Of a stretch of DNA of 64,000 nt, positions 13,576-25,917 are shown piece by piece (the stretch's first letter is position 1; every line of letters starts with the position of its first letter). Source of the DNA: Lagopus muta. Lineage: Eukaryota > Chordata > Aves > Galliformes > Phasianidae. The stretch lies in NCBI RefSeq assembly GCF_023343835.1, contig NC_064433.1, forward strand, positions 54,272,532-54,336,531, given 5' to 3'. The notes beneath the pieces are model-generated. The model was not told the origin of the DNA. It saw nothing but the letters and a program-made list of their open reading frames with translations, and ran no database searches. Made by a program: the position numbers and the translations under genes.

Positions 13576-16500
13576 GCTCTTGTATTGCTCAGTATCTTGC
13601 TTCATACTCCACATTTGGGTATAAGTATTATTTTTAGGTGAAAAAGTTGTTCCACTTCAAGTCAAGTCAAAACCTCCCTTTAACTCTATCATGGTGCAGA
13701 AGTTCATTCTAACTTCTTTTGTGGATATCTCTTTCATGCTTCACAGATGGAACTTCTGGGTTTAAATAGCAATCTTTATACTGTTGAGCTAACCTTAGGT
13801 TTAACAACAGTGTAAGGAGGCTGTAAAGTGCTGGTAAGAGGAAGAACATAGGCTTCAACGTCAGAGAACTGATAAAAGGGTTAATCCCTTGAACAAGCAT
13901 GAGACAATCCAGCTTTCAGTGCTGCATGCTCCTATGAACACAGGCGATTGCCTTTGGGTGCAGAGATTTCATGGCCTCAGGAGTTCATTTCCCCTCATAC
14001 TTTCTAGGAATATAATCTTGCTTTTTAAGACCTGGAATTTTGACTATCCAGTGAAAAACAAATTGTGCAAAACCAAACCCTATGTTTTCTAGACCAAACT
14101 GTGTTGTGTAGCTGTTAGTTTCCTTTGTTTTTTCTTTCTTTTTCTTTCTTTCTTTCTTTCTTTCTTTTTTTTTTTTTTGGTTGGGGGGGGGACATACTGG
14201 GGGGTGAGGGGGAAGGGCAAGTAACTTAAAGAACAGCCTTTCCTTGTTGATTGCTCTACCATTCATTGAACAGCATATGGTTTTTGTCTTGGGAATCATC
14301 CAACACATCACAAAGGAAGTGATACTGGACAGTTACTAGGCAGCTTTTGTGTACTTTGGGGTTAGGGGAAGATGGTATTTTAATAGATTTCCTTGGGGAT
14401 CTCTTAGAAGGATAATTTAATTGTTGAAATCAAATTTTGGACCCCTGTCACAAATCATTACCTTATCTTTCATCCATCTATTCAGTTGTTCAAACTAATA
14501 AAACAAGCACACTGCCCTCCATTCATGAGATTCCCCTTATGTTTTTAACTGGTAACTCTGGCTAATAATTAGTGGGTGGCCTGTTTCTGCTTGAGAATTT
14601 TTTTGAAGGAATGGATAGTTTCTTTAACTACCATATCCACAAGGGGTGGCAACATTCATTCACTCAAAATTTGTCTGCTGATTTTTGTTGCAGCTATTTG
14701 ATTGAAGCACATGAGATGAGATGCACCCTTGTTTTTTGGCTTCTCTTGCCCAGGGGCTCTCTGCCTTTGTGCTTGGAGAAGCCATTCATGGTCCTGTTGC
14801 CTCAGCTGTTCTTATCAGGTCCAAGCTATGTTCCACCTTCAGGAATACAGGCAGCATCTGCATTCATCCCATCCAACTCTTCCTTGCATGTGTAGCCTCT
14901 CTTGTTCCCTCTGTAATGTGCAGCTTCTCACCATCAGTCTGAACGTTCTGGTTCTCCCAAGGATACTATAAAAGAGCAAGGATTTCAGCAATTTGTGTAG
15001 GAAGAGGGGGGGCTCCAAGTCAGCAGAGGTAATTTAAGGTGAGAATAAACAGTAAATATAACAACTGGGTAGCATGTACTTTTAGTGGTATGATCTCAGA
15101 GCATCCTTAATGTTCTGCAAAAGTTCAGGTGACTTAGAGCTGCTTGAACTTGATATGAGGGCTGCATCAGCCATATGTTCATCCTACAAATTTAGGAGTG
15201 AAGAGTCAAAAACATGTAGGTTGCTTATTTCTCACAGTCTGACCACACTGCTCAGTCATCTGTGACTATGGGGACATTGAGAGATTTCAGGTGAAGTGAT
15301 TGTGCTTATATATAGACAGGATTTTCAGAAGTCCTTAAGCTTTTCCTGGCTTTCATCCCATAGAGATAACTGGACTTTTTAAAGAAGAATCACTGTGTCA
15401 TTGAAGAAATCAAAGCTCTCATTTTATCCTTTGTAGGCAATGAACATACATCCCTGCTGTAGAGTATTTATCATCTAAAAAAAGCAGAAAACAGAATACT
15501 TAGGGACATCAGGTCCAAAAATATAATTATTGATGTTCAGACAGAGGAGATGTTAGGTAGCAAACTGCACACACCTTGCTAGATCAATTATTTTCTTCAA
15601 TTCTCTGCTCATTTATTGCTTCTTACTAAAAAATCCTTTCAAAATCTTTTCCCTTCAACCTTAAGAAATATTCTCTGAGCTGTTGTGAGATCAGAAAATA
15701 TATATATATTTAGGCTCATAACAAACAACTTAATAATGGCATTTAAGGCTGTTTTCGCCAAAGTCTAGCTACAATCCCTATTGCCTTAGAATGGAAATAA
15801 TTATGCAAGTTAATAGGTCAGCTTCTAAATAAAAGTTTTCTTTTCTAATTACTTCAGTGAAAATAGGATCAAATCTAGTGCCTCACGAGCTTGGGAGCTG
15901 ACGCCAGCTAAGTGCTGTTCTTACACATTTCTTTATTCCCAATGCTAAGAAAATCCCAGCTTTTTTATGTTTCATAAAAAATGTTTTTCTGGAACAAACC
16001 AAAACAAACAGAACCCAAGCGGTCTTTTGTTGGTTCCTCCACTTCCCAAAGAGTCCCGGGCACTTAGTGATACAGCATCTGTCTTGGATGCTATTGAAGG
16101 CATTCAGCCCCTAAATGCTCTTCCACTGGGATTCTTTTATACTGTGGTATTTGACAAACTCATACAACTGAGATAGAGGACAGAGGAAAGGCATCCTTTG
16201 AATAACATAGAGAATATTTAGTCTTCTCTCCACCTAATAATCAGCTAAAATCCTCAGGAACCTATGTATGCCATTTTGACTTGTTTTTCACTTTGAAGGA
16301 AGCCAACTATCTCTGTGTTGTTTCATTATTATTAAAATTATTGTTGTTCTTGCTGTTGATAACTGTGATTGAAATAATCCCTCCAGGATTTAAAACTGAA
16401 AGCTCCAAGCCTCAGTGCACTTTTTCTGAATGTGTGTTCAGGATTAGACCCAAGATGTGTGCTGCTTATTTTAAATTCTATTTTCTCTAATTTAGAAAGA

Positions 16501-16959
16501 GAAAATGAATAAATACCATTTCTTTCTCACTACAACCTGTGAACGAAGACTAATGATGGTCCTTTGAGGATGGCTTCTTTAAACCATCTGAGGTGTTTAT
16601 TTTGTGTATGAAGAAGGACTTCACTGCTCTGAGTAACGTAATCCTGGCTGTGTGTAGAAATGGTGTGTGCATGTGTGTGTGTATGGAAAGGGGAAGGACA
16701 ATTGTTCTTTTTGTTCTTAAAATACCAGTGTTCCTTTTTATAAAGAGATTTTAGTGTAGCCTTCTGTATTCTTCCGCACTATAGAGGCATCCAGTGAAAT
16801 AGTATCTATTTCCTCACAGATTGCTGTCCTAGATACTGTAATGCCAAATGGGTAGTAGGTTTGCTAAATTAGAAGGGATTTTTTTTATCACCTTTGTGGA
16901 AGTGTTTGTTCTTGTATCTTTTGCTTTTCTTCATAGAAAGTGGGGGAAAAAGAAATAAA
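13576..16959. other. Intergenic, no gene seen
   Basis: Unique AT-rich sequence interrupted by the CTTT/G block near 14.15 kb. No coding signal. Confidence 0.8.
14125..14215. repeat. CTTT microsatellite followed by G runs
   Basis: CTTT units (about 14125-14165) and a T run pass into GGTT and a run of nine G, then further GGGGGG and GGGGG tracts. The G tracts could form a quadruplex on the plus strand. Confidence 0.9.
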
Positions 16960-17180
16960 AAGAAAAACTTCACAGAATAGTAAACCTGAGACACAGATTC
17001 GAGTGCCAGACAGTTGAATGAACAGGATAATCGGGGTATTTTTTTTGACAGGTGCGACAGCCTGCCTATGACTGGCATTATAATCATTACCATTTTAATA
17101 AGGCTCTAATAGGGGGGCCGATAATTCAATGGGGTGTGAGGATCCTAATTCAACTCCCAATCCCACATGAATGTGCTAGA
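16960..17180. promoter_or_regulatory. Candidate noncoding regulatory patch with homeodomain-like sites
   Basis: Contains CAGGTG at about 17051 (E-box), TATAATCATTAC and CTAATAGG, and GATAATTCAATGG. These are closely spaced TAAT-type cores in unique sequence. Inference only. Confidence 0.28.
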
Positions 17181-19079
17181 ATTTGTGGGCTTTGTTTTCC
17201 TCTTTTGTACCCCTGAATGCAAATAATTACTGGCTATAGATTCAAAAATTCTTAGAACTGGAAGCTAAATTAGCTCTCCTAATACTGCACAAGAATGTCA
17301 ATACTCAGGGGAAAAAAAAGGAAGTAAGTGGTTTTTGGTTGTTTTTTTGTGGTTTTTTTTTTTTTTTTTTTTTTTTTTTTGTATTACACTTGTGGTACTG
17401 CAAAGGTTCTGCAGCTTAAGTGGTTTGGTTGGCAGCGTGAATAATACTAGCACTGTTTCTAAAGGACATGCAGCTTGCTTTATTCCCCCCTCGCACCCTC
17501 CAACCTAAAAAAAAAAAAAAAAGGAAAAGTAAATATACTTGCCTGAAAATCATTTCTGACAAATCATACACTACTTTATACCTGCTACTTTTTGTTGATA
17601 TTGTCTCGGTCTATTTCACTCTCTATTCTTTCAGCTGTGTTTTGTGTGTCTGTGACCACAGTTTCACAGTGTCCTTTGGACTCTAGGTGATCAGTATCCC
17701 ATTCAGATGACCTTACAAGATAGTTCTGAATATTGTGGCAGTGCCTCATGCTACAGTCCCAGGCTGACTACTGAAGATGCAAAAGGCATTTGAACAGATG
17801 CTATAAACGAAAAGGCTAAAGGGTAAGTAGCCATTCTGCCATGTTCCCACTGACTACTACACAGGAGCAGATGAGCAGGAATGGTCTCCTCCTCACCCCT
17901 CTCCCCATCTAGAACCAAAATCACAGACCCTTCAGCTTTTTCTTTTTCCATTTTTTTTTCTTCCTTCAGCAGGCCTGCACAATGAATTTTGCTATTCATT
18001 TGTGATCAATAATACATATGATAATTTCTAATTAATGAACAAACGTGCTACACAGGACAGGACTTTGAAACAGGAAGAGGGTTATTTCCATATAACCCCT
18101 TGCAGCTGGAATCAGCTTGTGCCGCCCACTATTTCTTATTCCAAATTTGCTGTGGAGTCTTGCCATGATTTTAGTCCTCTTACTCTTTTTGCACGAATAT
18201 TGCCTGATGCATAAGGAGTATGAGTAGTGCTTGATGTACAAAGGAGTAAAAGATAAGCAAATGCACTTTATACCATGTAAAAGCAGGAAATAACTGAGGT
18301 AGATGAACTGACCCGGGAAAACCAGCTTGAACCTGTGCCCCAAACTGAAATGCAGAATTTTGGAAGTTTGCCAAAATCTGGTTAATCTTTCTCCCTCTCT
18401 GTCTTTCAATGGTATTTATGGTTTCGCTGCACTTCCTGGTTTCAGCTGGGTCCAAAAGCAGGAGACTGAAATATCATTGAAGAGGCGATTCACGGTGTTT
18501 CCAGCTGGCTAGGACCAGGGAATGAGAGATCTCTCACAAGAAGGATTGTTCTAGAAGCATTTTTACCCAATTTCTATCCTGCCGAGATTTTGATAAGAAG
18601 CCAAGTGGTTAGAAAAGTATCCTAATTAAATCGAAACTTTGAAAATGTGCCCTCCCACAAAATAACCACTGTTCTTCATCTGGTAAACCTGTGCAGGGAG
18701 AAAAGTTTATTTTTTTCCTCTTTGCTTGGAAGATATTAGCCTTACTTGACCTTGGGAGACTCCTCACTGAATTGCTATGAACACAGTCTATTTGTGTTCT
18801 TTTCAACATTTGTTGCATTCCAGGATTTTATGAACACTAGGATGCAAACCTAGACAGCCTTTATTAACATGCTGAAATTAATTCTCTATCCTATTACGAA
18901 TATAACAGTGAAAGACATGAAATTTGCACTTATTATCATGAGGGTATGTCAGTACAGAATATGACCACAAACATCTATTTTCCAGGCTGTCTATCTTGGT
19001 CAACTAATGACATCTGAGTTGCCTCAGAAAACTCTAGGGAAGGACCCTGGAGGTTCTTCAGGACTTCTCTCCACAGGAA
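17181..19079. other. Intergenic, no gene seen
   Basis: Unique sequence with T and A homopolymers at 17.35 and 17.5 kb. The overlapping minus-strand frames at 18.0-18.45 kb show no recognisable domain. Confidence 0.8.
17353..17380. repeat. T homopolymer
   Basis: About 28 consecutive T, preceded by shorter T runs. A run of about 15 A sits 130 bp to the right. Confidence 0.95.
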
Positions 19080-19358
19080 GACAGTGATAAGACAAGGGGG
19101 AATGGTTTTAGATTAAAAGAAGGAAGATTTAGATGAGTTGTCAGGAGGAAATTTTTCATTGAGTGAGCAGTAAGGCTCTGGCACAGCTGCCCAAAGAAGC
19201 TGCAGTGCCCCATCCCTGGAGGCACAAAGCCAGGTTGGATGGGGTCCTGGGAAGCCTGAGTTGGTGGGTGGCAGCCTGTCCTGCAGCAGGGGGTTGGTAG
19301 TGAATAGGATTTAAGGTCTCCATGTTAATTCATTCTATGGTTCTACGATTCTATGATT
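19080..19358 (+). mobile_element. CR1 LINE fragment
   Basis: GGTTTTAGATTAAAAGAAGG, GGCACAGCTGCCCAAAGAAG and GGTTGGATGGGGTCCTGGG end in ATTCTATGGTTCTACGATTC. It is a plus-oriented CR1 3' region with the reverse transcriptase C-terminal remnant out of frame. Confidence 0.93.
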
Positions 19359-20438
19359 TTACTGTATGAAGAGTTTCTGTTTTCAGCTCTCACAGAAGGA
19401 TCCCCGGGCATCCTCTTCATCTTCTGAGTATTTGTATAGTGAGACAGGGAAGACCTCTTAACACCTCCACAAAGTTTTTATCTCCTACTTTTGGGGCTGA
19501 CGGTTCACATTATGTACACGAGATGGTAACTGATTCAGAAGATATGATGTCATAGTCCAGAAATGGAAGTGTTATTACATTGACATTGACTGAAAGGCTC
19601 ATAAGTATCTTCTAAATATTATGCTGTAGCTGCAATGCAAGAAAAAATCATTTTATTTATTTTTTAAACCCGTGCCTGTAATATGCAAACTCTTGGTCTG
19701 CAGATTTGATCTGAACACTAAACATCTTGTTTAAATCAGATTAGCTGACACCAAACACTTGTCACTGAGGAAATACCACATTTCTTCAGGCAGAAGATCA
19801 GATGAATTGGAAATGATCACTGTGATTCTCCGGGCATTCTGAAGAATATTTAGAGAGTCATTCTGTGCTTCACATAGTTGGATTTAGGGTAGGTGCTATT
19901 ACAAAGCAATCTGAGGTGCTGGGACAAGTTTTGAGAAAACCCACATGGTGTGAAGCAAAACATGTAGCTGGATAGGTACACCTTCCCCTCCATTTGCCTT
20001 ACCTTTTGCTGATGACATGGCTAATTATTACTGCTGTATGACAGTTTTCTGTTTGGAGCCAAACAGATTGTTGAGAAGTTTGTGGAGAGGTGACCGAGAT
20101 GTCCTAGATGTTCTTCTTTCCTTAGTTTTTTTCAGTCTCTTTTGGGGGCATGGCAATGTATCAGGATTTGGGAAATGATCTAGATGGTACGCAATGCTCT
20201 CACTGCTGGCTTGGACCACACAATGTGACTGACTTGCTTCTGGACACTTATTCATTTGTTCTTCTGCTTCAGAGATGACAGGAAGCTGTGCTGAGCTGGC
20301 ACCTGCCCTCTGAGCTCTGTCCTAGCGAGTCTCTCTGCAACTCTTTTTCACCCTTTTGGGTCACTGAGTTTATGGGAGGAAATATCTCATATGAATGAGA
20401 GTCAGGGATCAAGGAGCTCTGCTGGTCCCTCTCAGGTC
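19359..20438. other. Intergenic, no gene seen
   Basis: Unique AT-rich DNA between two CR1 loci, without repeat or gene signal. Confidence 0.8.
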
Positions 20439-20546
20439 TCATAGAATCACAGAATCACAAGGTTGGAAACGACCTGCAAGATCATCTAGTCCAACCACCC
20501 TCCCATTCCTATCAGTACCACAAGCTACTAAACTATATCTCATAGC
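20439..20546 (-). mobile_element. CR1 LINE 3' fragment, first of two abutting copies
   Basis: CATAGAATCACAGAATCACA followed by GGTTGGAAACGACC and ATCATCTAGTCCAACCACC is a CR1 3' end in the minus orientation. It stops after about 108 bp, where a second CR1 terminus starts (20548). Confidence 0.9.
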
Positions 20547-20547
20547 T

Positions 20548-20790
20548 CGAATCATAAAGGTTGGAAAAGACTTCTAAGATTATCATGTCCAACCACCAAC
20601 CCAACCCCACCACGCCCACTGGCCACATGCTTCAATGCCACATCCACACATGGTTCTGGAACACCTCTAGGGACGGTGACTCCATCACCTCCCTGGGCAG
20701 CCTGTGCCACTCTTTCTGAGAAGAAATTCTTCCTAATATCTGACATGAATCTCATTTTCATTACCTCTAGCCAATGCTGCTGGATACTGC
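20548..20790 (-). mobile_element. CR1 LINE 3' fragment, second abutting copy
   Basis: It restarts at CGAATCATAAAGGTTGGAAA and continues through CCACCACGCCCACTGG, TTCTGGAACACCTCTAGGG and CTCCCTGGGCAGCCTGTGCC to a CR1 3' region of about 240 bp. Same orientation as the copy to its left, so either a CR1 inserted into another or a tandem event. Confidence 0.92.
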
Positions 20791-21012
20791 ACATTTTGTC
20801 AGCAATCAGGTTTGAAATGAAGGCCATTCCTTTTGCATGTCAATTTGCCACTGTTATCACAACAGTATATTTACCATGCCTAGTCATCGGTCTGGAGCTA
20901 AGCAGAGGACTAGAACAGGTATCCTACTCCAAATAGTTCAGCAGCCTGAGAAAAATATATCAACATAGCAAGAACATAATGGAACATTTGTCTATCCATT
21001 TGTCTATATTGC

Positions 21013-21162
21013 AGTGCTCAAGAGGCATCTAGATGACGTGCTGCATGATATGGTTTACTGCTAGTGGTGGCAATGGTGATGAGGAGATGGTTGGACTAGA
21101 TGATCTTGTAGTTCGTTTCCAACCTTGAGATTCTATGATTCTGTGATTCTATGATTCTATCC
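21013..21162 (+). mobile_element. CR1 LINE 3' fragment
   Basis: CAGTGCTCAAGAGGCATCTAG, GGTTGGACTAGATGATCTTG and a tail of several ATTCTATG-like units ending near 21160 mark a plus-oriented CR1 terminus. It lies about 220 bp from a minus-oriented CR1, tail outward in both cases. Confidence 0.92.
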
Positions 21163-24100
21163 TGTGGTGATGTGGAGCAACATTGTAGAGGAAAACTGGT
21201 TCTAAACATAGAAGCTATTGAAAAGAGAATCCAGAGTAATTTCTCTTGCTTTGTAGTCCTCCATGAATTCCATGTTGCTATTACCACTCACACCAGAGGA
21301 AACTAGTTGGAATATCTCTTGTGGCTGTGAGAAAAACAGTCAGTAAAACAACACTAGCCACCACAGTCTGCAATGCATTGACAATATGGCCTTTGCTGAG
21401 TGTTTTCTCCTATGCAGGGTTTAAAATACTACTGTATTTTTACTAGAAAATCCCTAAAGAATTTGAAGGATACTTGCATAAATGAAATTTCTTCTTGTGT
21501 CATGTTTCAAATGTTGCAATCACATAAGTCACTCATGCAAATGCTTTTGTTGTCTTAACAAAAGCAGTTGCTTGGTTGGAGTTCATTAGGATTGACCCAA
21601 GCCCCTGGGACAATCCCCTCGCTACTAGCCCCAATGAGTCCAAATTTGCAATGGGACATCAAATGGAGCAAAGTTGGCCCTTTCTAATAGAGCCTGAAGT
21701 GAAAGGTAACAAGAGGTGTGGAGATGCTGACTTTACCTCTCCCAAATCCAGGCACCTGGATGATATTAATAGGGTATTGTTGAGCTTTCCACATTTAATG
21801 AGTAGCAAACATCTTTGCAGTTGGTAGATTATTTAAAGTTGATTGACGTCCTCTTCAAAATACGGAAAGAAAGTAAAAGCTGTGACATTTAGATTTTAAT
21901 AATATCCAGGCCCAAGCATTGCGATGCAGTAATCAAAGATTTTGCTTTTGTCTCACCACTGGTGTGTTTCCTGGCCCCAGCATTTGGCTTCTCCTTGACA
22001 AAATAAGGCCTAACACTAAGCTGCCTCTGAACATGTGCATCAAGATTCACAGAGTGTTGAGGAGAAGGACTCTGGTATGGAAGGTGCTGCTGTTAAGAGA
22101 ATTACAGTAAAAGTTTTGACCGTTAGCATTCTCTCTGATGTGTCAAATGTAACCAATTTCCCCTAAGGTGCTGGAAGTTTCATTGTGTGAAGAATTTAGA
22201 TTAACATTAAATACAGGAGGTTTTAGAAATCATTCACCTTGAAGAATGGCAAAACTGGCATATTCACAGCAGAAGTAAAAGACATGTTTTATCTGTGTTG
22301 TCCTTTGTAATTATGCTTCTGAATAACACAAGTATTATCACACCAGGGTTAGTGCCAAAGGATTACCCAAAGTTTTTCAAATGGGATGGTAAAGTGGTGC
22401 AAACAGGTGCACAGACAAAGAGAAAAAAGAGGGGGGAAAAGTGAGAGAAAGAAAGCTGAGGCCTTCTAGTTTCAGCCACATAACAAAATTAATGGTTTCT
22501 CTAAATGAATAGCATGGCTAGATTACTATTGAGCCTGTAAAATTAGAGGAATGAGTCAGATTCTTCATTTCAGTCCTATTTTAATTTAAGCAAAGAAGGT
22601 CAAACTTAATTGTGCTTCACCTCAGAAAAAAAATCTTTTCATTGGAATAATTTTGCAGAGGACAAAGTGAGTCACAAGAATAATATGGTCTCTGAAACCT
22701 GCTTGCCAATAGCTCCCTATGCAAACTGGTTCCTTCTGACCAAGATTTCTCCATGAATGTTCCGCACACGTGTATTCAGAAAGAGAGAAGGAGGCATTTC
22801 TAAATGAAGTTGAAAACATCTTTACAAGAAAAACAACTAGCATAAGACCACAGTCCTTGTTATTCTTTTCTGGTGTTGCCTTTTTAATCTATCTTTATGT
22901 ATTGATTTATTTGCATACATTAGAGCCATGTGGAATTTCCTAATCACTGCATCTCAAAAACAACTGTGTATGTTTGCAAGATTAAATAAGGAGAAGATTG
23001 CTGGTTCCACTTTGGAATAGTAAACACTGTATGTGTATCAGGAGACGTGTTTCAGTATTTCCTGCCAAACACTGAGCTGCTACAGGCTAAGAATTTGGAT
23101 GTGGACATCAAGGGGAAATTTTGGTGGGAAGAGGACAGTTTGGGTCTCTCTCATGAGGAACTCTCTGTTATGTGGTAGCTTTGGGAATGTGCTGTGGTGG
23201 GAGGAAGCAAGGCTTCAGAGATTTGAATCCTTAGGGAGAATGTCACATTTCACAGATTTCTGTATTACCTCTATCTGTTGGTTCTTGCTGGGAAAATGGA
23301 GGCTGGTTGCTACCACCTTGATCCCCAGGATGCCACAAAAAGTTGTAGGAGCTCTGAATGGGTAAGAAGTGGGAGGTGGGACAAGTGTGGCATTGTGTGT
23401 TGCTGTTTTCCCTGAATAGTGCCCTATAGTGGAATTTCTAAGCAAGACCTTGAAGGTTTCTACTTTGCACCTATAGCTTTGCTTGTTAATTAGGACATGG
23501 TGGGCCTTGAAAAGACACCTCCTGAGATAGTTGCTATAAATAATTGTCAGTGTAGAATCTTAAATTTCTGGTCACTGAAGCATGTGCTGTGAGCAAACCA
23601 CGGGCTTCATGGCTATGCAAATAAATAGAAGCCTTGTGATGCCCCATCCACTCTGCTCTCCTGTCGGTTCTGTTCTTGTGTATTATTAAAGGGCATTGAA
23701 ATTGCACAAGTCAGTTGTCTCAGTGGGCTTGGAGCCCTGCTGCTCACAAGAAAAGGGACAGCAGGAAGTTCAGGGGCAATAGAGTACACATGTATGTGTT
23801 CATTCCACATACATACCCTGCCTGTCATCCCAGCAAGACCCATCACCCTCCTGATTGTCATTTCGATCCTACTTCTTCAGCTGACATGCTCCGACTCCTC
23901 CAGCCATGGTTGAGAATTGACACTTCCCTGTCCCAGAAAAATACATGAGTCTCTTTATCCACAATAAAATCCACAGTAGCCTCTATGGAGAGTCAGGTTT
24001 GGTTTCTATCTGAATTTGAAGTGGTGCTGTTGGTTTGATGACAGTAACTGCCTACTGTTGCCTTATTTATTCTGTGTCACACCATGGCCAGGAAGGGCTG

Positions 24101-25854
24101 TCCGAGATCAAGTCTTAGTTTAGAGAAACTCAGAGCTCTCTTTCCTGTAAGTAACTTTAATATTTCTGTGGATACATGCAAATAAATAGTGTTTCCTTAT
24201 GGTTTGGAACAATTGTACTGAAACAAGAGGCTAGCATTGTCAAAACAAACCATTGTTTCTTTGTTTAGTTAATTGTGGGAGGGAGCAAATTCATCTGTGT
24301 AAAGCTTGAAGAGTAAAGACCATGTAGAGAAGTTTTTCAAAGGCAAACCCACCACATTTATGGAGCACTCAATTTGTTTTTGAGGCTTGAACATGCTGAT
24401 CACATAATGATCATTTTAGAGCATAGAGAATTTCTTCTGAATAAATTAAGGTCTTGTTGAAGTAAGATGAGAGTTGTCTCTTATACAGCATGTAAAAAAA
24501 ATATGGTGAAGTAAGCTTTATGAGACAGCTTATAGAAAGAATAGGTTTATGGTGTGCAAAACACAGTGCTTATATGGTAAAGCAGAAGTCTGTCCTGTTC
24601 GCACAAGGCACGTCCTGTGAGCCCTTGGGGTTTGGGTTTCAAACCTCTGAGTAAAGCAGTTTCTTCCATACCAAGGCAAAAAGGTTACAAAGGAAACAGC
24701 CTTGTCTCAGCTTTGCTTTGCTTTGTTGTGTTTTTGTTTCTTGGTTGTTTCTTTTTTCTTGTTTGTTTGTTTGATTTTTTTTTTTAAATAATAATTATTA
24801 ACATCTTGATTGTTTTTTTCCTTATTCCTTTGTTTTTCTTGCATCCACCCCATATGCATCTATAGTGTCAGCTTCCTCCTCCAGTCCCATCAGAGTCTCT
24901 CAGTCTTAATTTGGAGAGGAGAGATCAGCACAAATAGTGTCTGAGCTTGTCCCCACTTAGCTATGAGACCCCATGCAGTTTTTGAGCATAACGGCCTCAT
25001 TGGTTTCAGACCCCTGCTGGCACACTAGACAGGAGGTGGCAGGGAAGCAGAGGATGATACAATGTATACCCACGTGTTAGCTCCGCTTGCACAGCCATCT
25101 CTCAAAGCTTGGTGTCCTTGCTTGGTTATGTATGGGTTATTCATCTTCACAGAAAAGCTGAATGTGAGTATGGAAACGTAATACAAGCTATTTTCTTTTT
25201 TGGAGGTGATCTTACAAAAGGTGCTGTCAGCACACTCCATAATTTTGTCAGGGTAAGCAGAGAATTAGGAGAGCATTAAGAAGACAGTCACTAGATCTTA
25301 AAAGAATGGTTTGGTGATGTCCTCTGAAATTGTCAGCCAGAAATCTGTGCTCATAAATTGAGTTGCTGGGATACAGGGCAAGTGGATTTGCTTGAACAAA
25401 TAGTTTGCTCATTTGCAAAGGTAAAGGTTAGTGCACACATGTGTACGTGCACTCTGCATATTTGCAGGTGAGAATTCAGCAGCTGGACTGAAGTTTCTCG
25501 ATCTCTGGACCTCAGCAATACCTTAGCCCTCTGCTAGTAATATGTTGTCCAGACAGAGTCATAATTCTATGGTGCAGAGAAGATACTCCCAGACTATCTT
25601 CAGCTATCTGAGTATGTTGGAAGGAAAAGACCTTGCTCCTTAGCTGCCTTGTACTACTGCCCATTAGATCTTCAATATTCCTGTATCCTCAGCAGGTTTA
25701 AAGCTCTCACTGTGTTGAGAACAATAGCAAAGTATGTGGCTAAGATAAGCTATCACATTGTACCACAGTGCACATTAGAGACAATGAAAGAAGATGCAGA
25801 ACTGTCACTCAGAGACAGGAGGATGGGGACAAGCTGGAGGTGCTCTAGCTGTAA
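21163..25854. other. Intergenic; one octamer-containing patch
   Basis: No gene seen. A perfect POU octamer ATGCAAAT lies at 23615-23622 within unique sequence (about 23580-23720) that could be a regulatory element. The 110-codon frame at 23033-23365 has no recognisable domain. Confidence 0.7.
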
Positions 25855-25917
25855 GTTCATTGCAGGGGAGTTGGACTAGATGGTCTTACTCTTTCAACAG
25901 TTCTATGATTCTGTGAA
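25855..25917 (+). mobile_element. CR1 LINE, short 3' remnant
   Basis: GGAGTTGGACTAGATGGTCT followed by TTCAACAGTTCTATGATTC is the last 60 or so bases of a CR1. The homology may extend left to about 25800 but is too weak to call. Confidence 0.8.
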
